Shown here in pieces: positions 29,375 through 37,120 of a stretch of DNA of 37,374 bases. Both the position numbers and the translations under genes were made by a program. Numbering within the stretch: position 1 is the stretch's first letter; each line of letters begins with the position of its first letter. The stretch is from Ruminococcus flavefaciens (GTDB lineage Bacteria > Bacillota > Clostridia > Oscillospirales > Ruminococcaceae). A model generated the notes under the pieces. It did not search any database and was not told the DNA's origin. It saw only the letters and a program-made list of their open reading frames with translations. The DNA is taken from positions 430 to 37,803 of the forward strand of contig DBXO01000034.1 in the NCBI GenBank assembly GCA_002309635.1, written 5' to 3'.

Positions 29375-30706
29375 CTATTTTTTCACCGCAAGGACCGTTT
29401 TTATGCCATAAGCGCGGAATATTCCGATGCAATCACGGTCTATGACCTCTCCGCTGACAGCTATTGGAACCGCAGGCGGGCAGGGAACCTTTACTGAAGC
29501 GCATATGCGTCCCTCTGCTTCTTCTACGGGTATCTCCTCAGCAGGCGCAAAGGCGGCTTCGCGGATGGCGCATGCCATCTTCGGGAGCTTCGGCCGAAAG
29601 GTATTGGCGGGTTTCTTGTATCGGGAAGCTCCCGATACCGCGCTTTCAAGCGCGGCGCGAAGCCGCCCGAAGTCTTCTGCGGCTGAAAAAGGCGACATGA
29701 GCAGCACAAGAAGCTCCTCGTCTGCGTATTCGCATTCAACACCTCTGCTCCGGAGAAGCTCCGCAAGCTCAGTGCCGCAGAAGCCGCTCTCAGCGGCTTT
29801 CACGGTGATATGGAAGGGCTCGGATTCCGCAAAAACCAGCCTGTCCGAAAGGCTGCTGCGCAGTTCATTCAGCCGCGGCAGAGCCGCAGCTATATCCTCT
29901 TTTATCCTGTCTGCGAGGTAGGCGTTGCATAGATCCAGTGAAGCCATTATCAGATAAGACGGGCTTGTTGAGCCGAAAAGGCTCATAGCCTGTTTGAGCC
30001 CCGGTGCATATTCCTTCCGCGAGGTGTGGAGCAAGGCCGCTCCTGTGAGAGCAGGCAGCATTTTATGCGCCGAATCGCAGCAAAGATCGGCTCCGAGGGC
30101 TATGGGGTGCATGTTTTCCGCGAAAAATGCAAGATGAGCCCCGTGTGCATTGTCCACCAGCAGTCTTGCCCCGTATCGTTTGCAGAGAGCTGCCAGTGCG
30201 GCAATATCCGCAAGTCTTCCCGTATAGTCGGGTGAGGTCACGTAAAGGCATGAGGGCGCCTCAGAGGCAGCCAGAGTCTCCTCAACGTCGGGCAGCAGTA
30301 TCCGTCCTGACAGGATACCGCCGCTGTACTCGGGCAGCAGCCACTGAACATTGAGCCCAAGCAGGGCGGCTGCGTTGAGAAAGGCGCGGTGTACGTTCCT
30401 GACGGCTATGATACGGCGGTTTTCCTGTTTCATAAGAGCGAGCATCGCCTGTATGCAGAGTGTGGAGCCGCCTGCGGAGAAGACCGTGGCGGCAGTGCCG
30501 TAGAGCTTTGAAGCGTTAGCCTCGCTCCGTGCTATGATACTGTCGGATTCAAACAGGCTGTCAGCGCCTTTTATTTCTGTGATATCGTATTTATAGAGCA
30601 GTTCAGGCGCCTCGGCGGGAGACTTCCCCTTGTGTCCCGGCATATGAGCGCGGAGCGTCCCGGAATCGGCATAGCTCCTCAGAAAGTCATATATGGGAGT
30701 ATCCAT
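29375..30706 (-). CDS. Orn/Lys/Arg decarboxylase-family PLP enzyme
   Basis: 443 residues. N-terminus with H-M-P-G-H-K-G, PLP-binding region F-S-A-G-G-S-T, D-N-A-H-G-A-H (Asp185) and Schiff-base lysine Lys215 in D-S-A-H-K-M-L-P-A-L-T-G. Short form of the family, about 440-490 residues, without the large C-terminal domain's acid-inducible features. Substrate may be arginine, lysine or ornithine, leading to polyamines; short-form homologues are often of uncertain activity. It starts 10 nt after the sigma-like gene, so it is the third gene of the LexA-box operon. Confidence 0.88.
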   Translation of the reverse strand: MDTPIYDFLRSYADSGTLRAHMPGHKGKSPAEAPELLYKYDITEIKGADSLFESDSIIARSEANASKLYGTAATVFSAGGSTLCIQAMLALMKQENRRIIAVRNVHRAFLNAAALLGLNVQWLLPEYSGGILSGRILLPDVEETLAASEAPSCLYVTSPDYTGRLADIAALAALCKRYGARLLVDNAHGAHLAFFAENMHPIALGADLCCDSAHKMLPALTGAALLHTSRKEYAPGLKQAMSLFGSTSPSYLIMASLDLCNAYLADRIKEDIAAALPRLNELRSSLSDRLVFAESEPFHITVKAAESGFCGTELAELLRSRGVECEYADEELLVLLMSPFSAAEDFGRLRAALESAVSGASRYKKPANTFRPKLPKMACAIREAAFAPAEEIPVEEAEGRICASVKVPCPPAVPIAVSGEVIDRDCIGIFRAYGIKTVLAVKK

Positions 30707-30716
30707 TGTTTCCTCC

Positions 30717-31013
30717 TCAGATATAGTATTTGAGTATGTTGTACATTTTGATGCGGGCGCGGGACATAGCTGCCGAAACTGCCTGCGGAGAAATTCCCAG
30801 CATGCTGCTTATAGTGACAGTGTCCGTGTCCCTGAAATAGTATAGCATAATTATCTCCTTTTGTCTCGGGGTGAGCTCATTATTAATAACATTTAACATT
30901 ACTTTGCGGAGCTTCCGGGCAGTCTCGTTTCTTTCGCCCCTGCCAAGTAAAGCCCTTATGCCCCTGTCAGCTTCCCCCGTAAAGGTGTCGGAATAGACTT
31001 TACGCTTTGACAC
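30717..31013 (-). CDS. Sigma-70 region 4-like helix-turn-helix protein
   Basis: 98 residues from GTG 31013, ten nt after AGGAGG (31024-31029); an in-frame GTG at 31022 is only 1 nt from that site. The C-terminal half is a sigma region 4 fold: L-T-P-R-Q-K-E-I-I-M-L-Y-Y, then I-S-S-M-L-G-I-S-P-Q-A-V-S-A-A-M-S-R-A-R. There is no region 2, so it cannot be a complete sigma factor; it may be a DNA-binding regulator or a phage-type late activator relic. Overlaps the coiled-coil gene. Confidence 0.75.
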   Translation of the reverse strand: MSKRKVYSDTFTGEADRGIRALLGRGERNETARKLRKVMLNVINNELTPRQKEIIMLYYFRDTDTVTISSMLGISPQAVSAAMSRARIKMYNILKYYI

Positions 31014-31233
31014 TTTCTTCACGCCTCCTCTGATATGAGGTAAGAGCAGCTATATCCTCCATAAGCTCAAGGTGCTCCGTATAGAGAAGCCGTATGCGCC
31101 TGTCGAGGTCGAGCTGTTCAGCGCGGAGAGATTCCCCCCTTTCCAAAAGCGATTTCCGCAAGGCAAGAAGCTCATCAATGCGCTTTTTGACAAGAATGCG
31201 GCTGTGAGTATAGTTTCTGATAAGATCTGTCAT
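31000..31233 (-). CDS. Small coiled-coil protein, first gene of the LexA-box operon
   Basis: 77 residues from ATG 31233 with AAGGGGG upstream (the frame is open back to 31323, but that reaches into the promoter). Heptad-rich helical sequence (L-A-L-R-K-S-L-L-E-R-G-E-S-L-R-A-E-Q-L) with many charged residues and no Cys. No family recognised. It overlaps the sigma-like gene, which suggests the two products act together. Confidence 0.7.
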   Translation of the reverse strand: MTDLIRNYTHSRILVKKRIDELLALRKSLLERGESLRAEQLDLDRRIRLLYTEHLELMEDIAALTSYQRRREESVKA

Positions 31234-31283
31234 GATTTGCCCCCTTAAAAATAAATAAAGAAGCACGAATGAGATAGCTTTAA

Positions 31284-31295
31284 GAACTAACGTTC
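31284..31295 (-). promoter_or_regulatory. LexA-type box 2
   Basis: GAAC-TAAC-GTTC matches the GAAC-N4-GTTC core of Gram-positive LexA sites. It lies just downstream of the promoter, 34 nt from box 1 (about three helical turns). Confidence 0.6.
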
Positions 31296-31311
31296 CATTC
31301 CTTGTGATTAT

Positions 31312-31340
31312 ATTATAGAACATCTGTTCTGATTTGTCAA
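31312..31340 (-). promoter_or_regulatory. Promoter of the coiled-coil/sigma-like/decarboxylase operon
   Basis: Minus strand TTGACA (31335-31340), 17-nt spacer, TATAAT (31312-31317): full consensus, so strong unless repressed. Confidence 0.85.
31318..31329 (-). promoter_or_regulatory. LexA-type box 1
   Basis: GAAC-ATCT-GTTC inside a 14-nt palindrome AGAACATCTGTTCT, exactly filling the spacer beside the -10 box. This is where a LexA repressor would sit in a B. subtilis SOS promoter (CGAAC-N4-GTTCG type). Confidence 0.72.
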
Positions 31341-31397
31341 TAGCTTTTCAAAAAATATTCATTGTGACATAATTCGACAAAAGAAAAAGCTCCAAAA

Positions 31398-31424
31398 AAA
31401 AGGAACTGCAATTGCAGTTCCTTT
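31398..31424 (-). terminator. Terminator of the Ig-like protein gene
   Basis: A palindrome AAAGGAACTGCA/TGCAGTTCCTTT; on the minus strand a run of eight T follows. Confidence 0.85.
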
Positions 31425-31439
31425 AAATCAAGAGATATT

Positions 31440-32789
31440 TCAATACCAATAACCAACATAATGATCTAAGAGGGCATTGACCTGTATGGTAGATGTTGTC
31501 TTTGTTTCTAATGTATCTCCGTAATAATTCAAACTGTTTACTATACAGCGGTAATCATTATATTTCATATGCTGAATTATGTACTGATTTCCGCCAAGCG
31601 ACTTTGAGGCATATCGGCTCTCATGATCTGCGATCGCATCTTTTCTGAGCGTCAGAGATTCTGAATGATAGTCTATGTTTACCCATTGACCGTTAATATA
31701 CTTCTGCCAGTTGTATGAATACTTTCCTGTACCGGAATATGCTTCGATTTTAATAGTTATAGTTGCATTGGGTTTATCAGATTCCTGAAAACTTAAATTA
31801 TAAATCGGATAATTGACATAGTTTATGGTCATATCACTGTTTTTATAAACGCTGATCGGTTCACTTTCAACTTTTCTGCCTCTTGAATCACTGACCTCGC
31901 AGATATAAACTCCTATATTTGGTGCAGGCTGATATTGGGATTTTCCTATTTGCTTGCCGTCCTTTTTCCATGTATAATAGTATATTCCCGAACCGCCTGT
32001 CGGATTAACAAAAAGGATGGTATTGTATTGCAATAATTGATACTTTGATGACTGTGACGCAATGCTTAACTCTTGTAATTCTTTTACCGTTGCTTTAGGC
32101 GTCGTAAATTTTTCGACCGGTCTTATACTAAATTGCGGAGCGGTTGTAGTTACCAACGGAGCATAAATTTCTCCAAAATCCAATGCGACTCTGTCTCCGC
32201 TTGATGTTGTCACTTTTGCAATTCCTGTGCCTGCAAATTGAAATTCCGAGTGTGTTATTGATGTTGTTTTAGGAGTTACATGAGTTCCTCTTGGAGTGAA
32301 TGATGTTGATACCGTAGTAGTTGTTTTTGGAGCTACGTAAGTTCCTCTTGGAGTGAATGATGTTGATGTTATAGTGGTTGTTTTAGCTGCTGAAAAAATA
32401 GAGTACTCCTTTATCTCACAGTAGTATTCGCCTGCTGATGAAGCAGAATAAGTTTTTTTGGTCGCTCCGTCGATAGCCTTGTTGTTTCTGTACCACTGAT
32501 ATTCCACATCAGTGTATTTATCGATAATTCTGTCAGTCTTTGCTTCGAGCGTTGCCGTTTCAGAGGGTGTTATATCAAAATTGTAGCCGTTAAGATAATA
32601 GCCGAAGTTACGCGCTTTATTTCCGATATCAACTATCTTGTCAGGTTCAGCTATATCTGTGATATCAGTCAGTCTTCCGTCAAGAATGTCAGCAGGGATT
32701 CTTTTGGCACTTGCAGTCATGCTGCTTGCTCCGCAGAGAAGAACAGCACTTGAAAGTAAACATAAAGTTTTCTTAAATACATTTTTCAT
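31440..32789 (-). CDS. Secreted Ig-like repeat protein
   Basis: 449 residues from ATG 32789 behind GGAGG; the ATG at 32810 lies before that site. Signal peptide MKNVFKKTLCLLSSAVLLC with A-S-A near residue 29. Three Ig/PKD-like modules can be seen, each with a Y-x-W strand: Y-Q-W-Y-R-N-N-K, Y-Y-Y-T-W-K-K-D-G-K and Y-S-Y-N-W-Q-K. Between the first and second is a Thr-rich stretch with a 19-residue tandem unit (S-F-T-P-R-G-T-x-V-x-P-K-T-T). No catalytic motif, dockerin or cell-wall anchor. Likely an extracellular binding or adhesion protein. Function unknown. Confidence 0.75.
   Translation of the reverse strand: MKNVFKKTLCLLSSAVLLCGASSMTASAKRIPADILDGRLTDITDIAEPDKIVDIGNKARNFGYYLNGYNFDITPSETATLEAKTDRIIDKYTDVEYQWYRNNKAIDGATKKTYSASSAGEYYCEIKEYSIFSAAKTTTITSTSFTPRGTYVAPKTTTTVSTSFTPRGTHVTPKTTSITHSEFQFAGTGIAKVTTSSGDRVALDFGEIYAPLVTTTAPQFSIRPVEKFTTPKATVKELQELSIASQSSKYQLLQYNTILFVNPTGGSGIYYYTWKKDGKQIGKSQYQPAPNIGVYICEVSDSRGRKVESEPISVYKNSDMTINYVNYPIYNLSFQESDKPNATITIKIEAYSGTGKYSYNWQKYINGQWVNIDYHSESLTLRKDAIADHESRYASKSLGGNQYIIQHMKYNDYRCIVNSLNYYGDTLETKTTSTIQVNALLDHYVGYWY
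32284..32397 (-). repeat. 57-bp tandem coding repeat
   Basis: GTTCCTCTTGGAGTGAATGA recurs at 32284 and 32341, spacing 57 nt (19 codons). The unit encodes the Thr/Pro-rich linker repeat of the Ig-like protein. Confidence 0.75.
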
Positions 32790-32923
32790 AATTACAACCT
32801 CCATTTTCAATAAAATATAATTGTTTATACTGTTTTTATAAAAAACGCTCGGCGCCTGAACGTATTTTAAACTGTGTGTCTTCCATGGTCTTATTCTATC
32901 ACGTTACTATGAACTTGTGAAGA

Positions 32924-32977
32924 TGACAACTGTCACTATCACAGTGACATTTATCCTTTTCTGAATGACATATGTCA
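32924..32977. promoter_or_regulatory. Cluster of TGACA/TGTCA palindromes
   Basis: Three overlapping or adjacent dyads: TGACA-AC-TGTCA (32924-32935), TGTCAC-N7-GTGACA (32931-32949) and the perfect TGACATATGTCA (32966-32977). They lie about 140-190 nt upstream of the Ig-like protein gene and suggest cooperative binding of a regulator. The promoter of that gene itself is not clear. Confidence 0.6.
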
Positions 32978-32996
32978 CTTCTTTTCACTAAGCAAC

Positions 32997-33026
32997 AAAA
33001 AAGGAACGCCGATAAGGCGTTCCCGA
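32997..33026 (-). terminator. Terminator of the PP2C gene
   Basis: GGAACGCC and GGCGTTCC form a stem with a 5-nt loop; on the minus strand TTTTTTG follows. Confidence 0.85.
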
Positions 33027-33040
33027 CTAATCAATATTTA

Positions 33041-34099
33041 CTATTTACTGATTTCTGATTGCTCCTCGGGAGCTTCTTCTGCCGCTCCATCGCCCTCCGC
33101 AGGCTCAGCCACAACGTCCGAGATGACCTGTTGGAGCTCCTCGTCGTCGTACTCTATCTCCTCAGCCCCGAGAGCCTCGCCGACTGTAACGGCAGCTGCA
33201 AGAGAGGCCTCCTCAAGATCCTCGCGGATACCGTCGGAGCATGAGCTGAGCTTGGTCATATCGATTATACCCGAGCAGGTGACGTCGTCGCCGCTGCCCT
33301 TTTTGGTCATAGAAGGCAGGAATTCCGCAAGCTGTGAGATGCCTTCCTCCATACCGTTTTCCACGATAGTCAGAGCAAGTCCGCGGAAGAAGCAGAAAAG
33401 CTGTTCTTCGTTCCAGTAGGAATTTTCAACACCGTCCGAGCAAAGGAATACAGCCGCAGGCATAAGCCCCTTGGGAAGATAGAAGAATCTTGCCGAGAGA
33501 GCCGCGTCGTCCTGACACATTGAAGTGGTTACGTTCTCATAGCAGCGCGGGTCTTCGGGAACAGGCGCAAAAACATTGCTGTCGCCGTCGATGACAACGC
33601 ATTTTCCGTCGCCTATCTGAGCGCCGAAGGCGTAATTCTCAGTAACTACCGCAAACAGCAGGGTAGTGCCGTAAGCGCCGATATAGTCGCCCGCTTCGTA
33701 TCTTGTGCGGTAATTGGCGAATTTTTCGGGTATGCGGTCAAGCTCCTCCTCGGAAAAGGGATCGTTTATGAAGTCCTGCTCGGTACGGTCGTGCCAGCGG
33801 GCTATGATACCTCTCCAGAGCTGATTGAAGAGCTGTTCACGCTGTTTCTCGTCAGCGAGCAGCTCGTCCGCATTTCCGATACCCTCAAGGAACTCCTTTA
33901 CACAGCTCTCCGCGCACTCAACGGCTAATCTCGAGCCTCTGTCGGTGCGGAGATAGCACAGGCTTCCGTGACCGTCCGCCGCTGCCGCAAAGGAGTATTT
34001 CTCGTTATCCGCACAAGCAGAGCTGTCCTGGCAAACAAGGCCTCGGTTCAGATGTGAAGCGCCGATGCTTGTCTGAGCAAAGGAAGATAATCTCTGCAT
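33041..34099 (-). CDS. PP2C-family protein phosphatase
   Basis: 352 residues; AAGGTGAG before ATG 34099. PP2C metal motifs: N-R-G-L-V-C-Q-D-S, A-A-A-D-G-H-G-S, Q-I-G-D-G-K and L-C-S-D-G-V-E-N. The C-terminal 60 residues are acidic and low-complexity (E-E-I-E-Y-D-D-E-E). Presumably a Ser/Thr phosphatase. Starts 9 nt after the vWA gene; the two form one operon. Related vWA-phosphatase pairs usually come with a kinase, which is absent here. Confidence 0.88.
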   Translation of the reverse strand: MQRLSSFAQTSIGASHLNRGLVCQDSSACADNEKYSFAAAADGHGSLCYLRTDRGSRLAVECAESCVKEFLEGIGNADELLADEKQREQLFNQLWRGIIARWHDRTEQDFINDPFSEEELDRIPEKFANYRTRYEAGDYIGAYGTTLLFAVVTENYAFGAQIGDGKCVVIDGDSNVFAPVPEDPRCYENVTTSMCQDDAALSARFFYLPKGLMPAAVFLCSDGVENSYWNEEQLFCFFRGLALTIVENGMEEGISQLAEFLPSMTKKGSGDDVTCSGIIDMTKLSSCSDGIREDLEEASLAAAVTVGEALGAEEIEYDDEELQQVISDVVAEPAEGDGAAEEAPEEQSEISK

Positions 34100-34108
34100 A
34101 AGCTCACC

Positions 34109-34846
34109 TTACCAGTCGGATTCGTCCCAGTCGGCAGTATTGGCGTCGCTGAGAGCTTCGGTAGTCTGAGTCTTAACGTCCTCCGCAAGCTGCTTTGATA
34201 TCTCCACCGGGTCGGTATCACTGTCAACAGTGCTTGAATGGCTTGCGAAAACGCTGGTGATAACGCTTGCCTTTTCAATCATAAGGCGGAGCTGGTCCTT
34301 GTTCCTGACGTCGAGGACAGTCTCTGAGCTTCCGGAGAAACGTGCGAGTATGTCCTTGTCTGCGTCCTCGCCGATAGCAAAGGCTATCTTGATAGAGCGC
34401 TTGAACCAGTTATTCTTTTTGAGAGCGTCGAGGCCGCTCTCCCAGTTATCTGTGGGACCGCCGTCACTGAAAAGGAGTATAACGGGCGGATAAGCGCCTG
34501 CGGCAGTTTGCAGGAACTCATTTCTCGAGAGCTTCTTGTCAAGCTCCTTGCAGGCAGCACCGAGGTCTGTAACACCGCAGGCTTCAAAGGTCTTGAAGCG
34601 GTATCCCTCAGGGGATACGGGCTCGGGAGTTACCCATGAAGCTCCGGTAGAGAACTCCAGTACTGCAATTTTTATCTCAGCGTCGTCGCTGTCGTCGCTG
34701 ATCTCCTGAAGAGTCTGCATTACCTCCTCAAGAGCTGATTCCACCTGTCCAATTTTGCTTCCCTGCATACTACCTGAGGTATCTATGACATAAAAAAGAG
34801 TCATTACCTTTCTGACAGCGGGAGCGTAATCGTCTAAACCCGGCAT
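34109..34846 (-). CDS. von Willebrand factor A domain protein (TerY-like)
   Basis: 245 residues from ATG 34846 with GGAGG 9 nt upstream (the frame is open to 34867 but that ATG precedes the ribosome site). A complete MIDAS: D-T-S-G-S (22-26), a Thr in the G-V-T-D-L region and S-D-G-G-P-T-D. The fold resembles TerY. No signal peptide or membrane segment, so cytoplasmic. With the downstream PP2C it resembles two members of the TerY-phosphatase-kinase triad known from tellurite-resistance-type loci. Confidence 0.88.
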   Translation of the reverse strand: MPGLDDYAPAVRKVMTLFYVIDTSGSMQGSKIGQVESALEEVMQTLQEISDDSDDAEIKIAVLEFSTGASWVTPEPVSPEGYRFKTFEACGVTDLGAACKELDKKLSRNEFLQTAAGAYPPVILLFSDGGPTDNWESGLDALKKNNWFKRSIKIAFAIGEDADKDILARFSGSSETVLDVRNKDQLRLMIEKASVITSVFASHSSTVDSDTDPVEISKQLAEDVKTQTTEALSDANTADWDESDW

Positions 34847-34962
34847 TACTATGACCTCCGTTCGCATATAGCTTATATGGGCGGGAATAATAAAACCGCC
34901 CGAATATCGCCGAATGGCATTATTTTCAACTGAGTCCCCATATCACGGAACTAATTATTATC

Positions 34963-34991
34963 ATTATAACATGAAACTTTCAGTTGGTCAA
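34963..34991 (-). promoter_or_regulatory. Promoter of the vWA-PP2C operon
   Basis: Minus strand TTGACC (34986-34991), 17-nt spacer, TATAAT (34963-34968). Confidence 0.78.
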
Positions 34992-35085
34992 GTATTTTGT
35001 TAATTCAGCCTTTTCAGCCGTTGCCGGCCGGCTGAGTTGATCCGAACGCAGTTACGCTGTCTGACTGCTGGTTCCAAGTTTCAAA
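34992..35085. other. Intergenic space between divergent operons
   Basis: No gene. A small hairpin TCAGCCG (35014-35020) with CGGCTGA (35029-35035) has no T run; it may be a protein site or nothing. Confidence 0.35.
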
Positions 35086-35114
35086 TTGACAAAAGGAGCT
35101 CATTGATATATAAT
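35086..35114 (+). promoter_or_regulatory. Promoter of the permease gene
   Basis: TTGACA (35086-35091), 17-nt spacer, TATAAT (35109-35114): full consensus. Confidence 0.85.
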
Positions 35115-35164
35115 AAAGTTAGTATTTAACCGATCAAGGAGGGATAAGCCGCAGGGCGGCGATT

Positions 35165-36370
35165 ATGGACAAGAAAGAGATAAAACGGTATATTTTTATT
35201 GCAGTCCTTGCAATAGCGGTCTGCGTTATCAGTCAGAACTTTTCTGTGCTTTCCAATTTTGCAATGGTAGTACTGGGAGCCTTGAAATCCCTTGTTATAG
35301 GCTTTTTCATAGCCTACATCTTCAATATAGTAATGAACAGGTTCGAGAAACTGTACTTTCCGAAAAGCACCTCAAAGCTTGCGGCGGCAACGCGGCGCCC
35401 GGTGTGCATAACGGCGACCTTTGCCATAACCATAGCGGCCATCGTGCTCATAATGTATATCGTAGTACCCGAGATAGCCAAGGCCTTCGGCGTACTCTAT
35501 GCAGAGATACCTCCCGCGTTCACCAGCGCCAAGGACTTCGTGACCGGAAAGCTAAAGGAGTATCCCGAGATACAGCAGCAGATAAGCTCCCTTGAATTTG
35601 ACTGGGCGAACATAGCCGAAAAGACCTCAAAGCTGCTCACCTCGGGACTTGCGGGAATACTCAGCTCGGCAATGGGCATAATAGGAGGACTTACCTCTGC
35701 GCTTACGAATCTTGTTCTCGGCATAATTTTTGCGATATATCTTCTTCTTCGCAAGGATAAGCTCATAAACGACGGAAACCGCATCAGACGTATATATTTC
35801 AGCGATGAGTTCAATCAGAAGAGCTCCATAGTGCTGAGAACGGCAAATTCCACATTCCGCAGCTTCTTTGTGGGACAGTTCGTTGAGGCTATAATCCTCG
35901 GCACGCTCTGCTTCATAGGCATGAAGATACTGAAGCTGCCCTATGCTGCCATGTCGGGAACTCTCGTGGGAGTTACCGCGTTTATCCCAATAGTCGGAGC
36001 ATTCATAGGTGCAGGCATAAGTGCATTCATCATACTTACCGTTGACCCCACACAGGCGTTGATATTCCTGATATTCCTCGTGATACTCCAGCAGCTGGAG
36101 GGCAACATCATTTATCCGAGAGTTGTGGGCGGCAGCGTGGGACTTCCCAGTATATGGACGCTTGCAGCCGTTACCATAGGCGGCGGACTTTTCGGCGTAC
36201 TCGGCATGATACTCGGAGTTCCGCTGACAGCTACCATTTACAAGCTCAGCTTCCGCGTCCTTGAGAGCAAGGAATCTGAGCTCGGCATAGCCTCTCCCGA
36301 GGAGAAGAAGCAGGAGAAGCTCCCGAAGCAAAAAAAGCCACAAAAGCCTAAAAAAGCAAGCAGAAAGTAA
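35165..36370 (+). CDS. AI-2E family membrane permease
   Basis: 401 residues. About eight membrane segments in the AI-2E/YtvI pattern: two at the N-terminus, a large extracytoplasmic loop, then a pair around 160-195 and a run from 235 to 350 including the conserved G-x-x-A-F-I-P-I-V-G-A-F-I-G and P-R-V-V-G-G-S-V-G-L-P-S-I-W-T-L. A Lys/Pro-rich cytoplasmic tail (K-K-Q-E-K-L-P-K-Q-K-K) ends it. Substrate not determinable: family members have been linked to autoinducer-2 export, Na+/H+ exchange and other transport. A weak AGGGCGG site precedes ATG 35165. Confidence 0.88.
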   Translation: MDKKEIKRYIFIAVLAIAVCVISQNFSVLSNFAMVVLGALKSLVIGFFIAYIFNIVMNRFEKLYFPKSTSKLAAATRRPVCITATFAITIAAIVLIMYIVVPEIAKAFGVLYAEIPPAFTSAKDFVTGKLKEYPEIQQQISSLEFDWANIAEKTSKLLTSGLAGILSSAMGIIGGLTSALTNLVLGIIFAIYLLLRKDKLINDGNRIRRIYFSDEFNQKSSIVLRTANSTFRSFFVGQFVEAIILGTLCFIGMKILKLPYAAMSGTLVGVTAFIPIVGAFIGAGISAFIILTVDPTQALIFLIFLVILQQLEGNIIYPRVVGGSVGLPSIWTLAAVTIGGGLFGVLGMILGVPLTATIYKLSFRVLESKESELGIASPEEKKQEKLPKQKKPQKPKKASRK

Positions 36371-36390
36371 CCGTGTGCAGGGCGCCGCGT

Positions 36391-36412
36391 TCCTTACAGC
36401 CTGCTGTAAGGA
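36391..36412 (+). other. Hairpin after the permease gene
   Basis: TCCTTACAG and CTGTAAGGA form a 9-bp stem with a short loop, 20 nt past the stop. No T run, so at most a weak terminator or RNA end element. Confidence 0.45.
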
Positions 36413-36489
36413 AAAGTTTGATCCGCTCACTGATGCCGCAGCCGATGAATAAAGCAATGCATACGGCGAACCATATAGAAAGGAGCGTT

Positions 36490-36807
36490 ATGAACAGCTG
36501 CGAAAACATCACCGACAGATACAGATACATTGCCGGCAGTGAGCTTGAAGCTCTCTTCGGCAAGGACATTGAAGAGATAGAAATACTGTACAACAGGGGG
36601 AATATAAGCTGTATATATCATATACTCGGCAGATGGTATATCAGCAGATGCATTTCATCTGCTTCCGAACTCATACACTATAACGGAGACTGCCGCGGCG
36701 AGACCTATGACACGTTCCGACTTGAAGACGGCAGGACTGTAAAAAACAGGGTATGGGTATTCGACACGGGAGCAAGGGTGGTCCGGGAATCGGTCATCAG
36801 CGACTGA
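36490..36807 (+). CDS. Small hypothetical protein
   Basis: 105 residues from ATG 36490 behind AAAGGAG. Begins MNSCENITDRYRYIAG. Acidic N-terminal half, aromatic-rich middle (Y-H-I-L-G-R-W-Y-I-S-R) and a C-terminal beta-like part (R-V-W-V-F-D-T-G-A-R-V-V). Cytoplasmic, no membrane segment. No family recognised. An open frame runs upstream to 36373 but has no ribosome site and looks non-coding. Confidence 0.65.
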   Translation: MNSCENITDRYRYIAGSELEALFGKDIEEIEILYNRGNISCIYHILGRWYISRCISSASELIHYNGDCRGETYDTFRLEDGRTVKNRVWVFDTGARVVRESVISD

Positions 36808-37050
36808 GAATGAACGGCTGATCCTGTATGTGACGGTGTCCCATGCCTGGTTCTCAGTTCTTAGCTCCAAGTTCTATTTAATGCACAAATCGCTCGAACA
36901 ATTTCATAACATTTTGATACGCGGCTGATTTTATGCCGCGAAAATCTTCTATTTACCGTAAGACAAAAAACAGTATTTTTCAGCGGGGAACGGACTTTGT
37001 AATCTGATAAAACGAAATCCCCGCTTTTTTAGTTTTCTGCATGCAACTTA
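36808..37050. other. Intergenic space before pflB
   Basis: No gene seen. Contains the long-loop hairpin at 36983-37030. No riboswitch consensus recognised. Confidence 0.4.
36983..37030 (+). terminator. Long-loop hairpin terminator
   Basis: GCGGGGA (36983-36989) and TCCCCGC (37018-37024) enclose 28 nt and are followed by TTTTTT. Fits an intrinsic terminator of the upstream unit. The loop is unusually long for a plain terminator. Confidence 0.6.
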
Positions 37051-37054
37051 AGGT

Positions 37055-37083
37055 TTGACAATCACCGTGCAAAGTGGTAAGAT
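37055..37083 (+). promoter_or_regulatory. Promoter of pflB
   Basis: TTGACA (37055-37060), 17-nt spacer, TAAGAT (37078-37083). Confidence 0.7.
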
Positions 37084-37120
37084 TACTATAGATATTAAAA
37101 TATTAGGAGGAGAATGTGTT

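Noticed and set aside
36983..37030. Possible ZTP (pfl) riboswitch before pflB
   Set aside because: The hairpin lacks the conserved loop sequences of that class, and it ends before the pflB promoter, so it belongs to the upstream unit.
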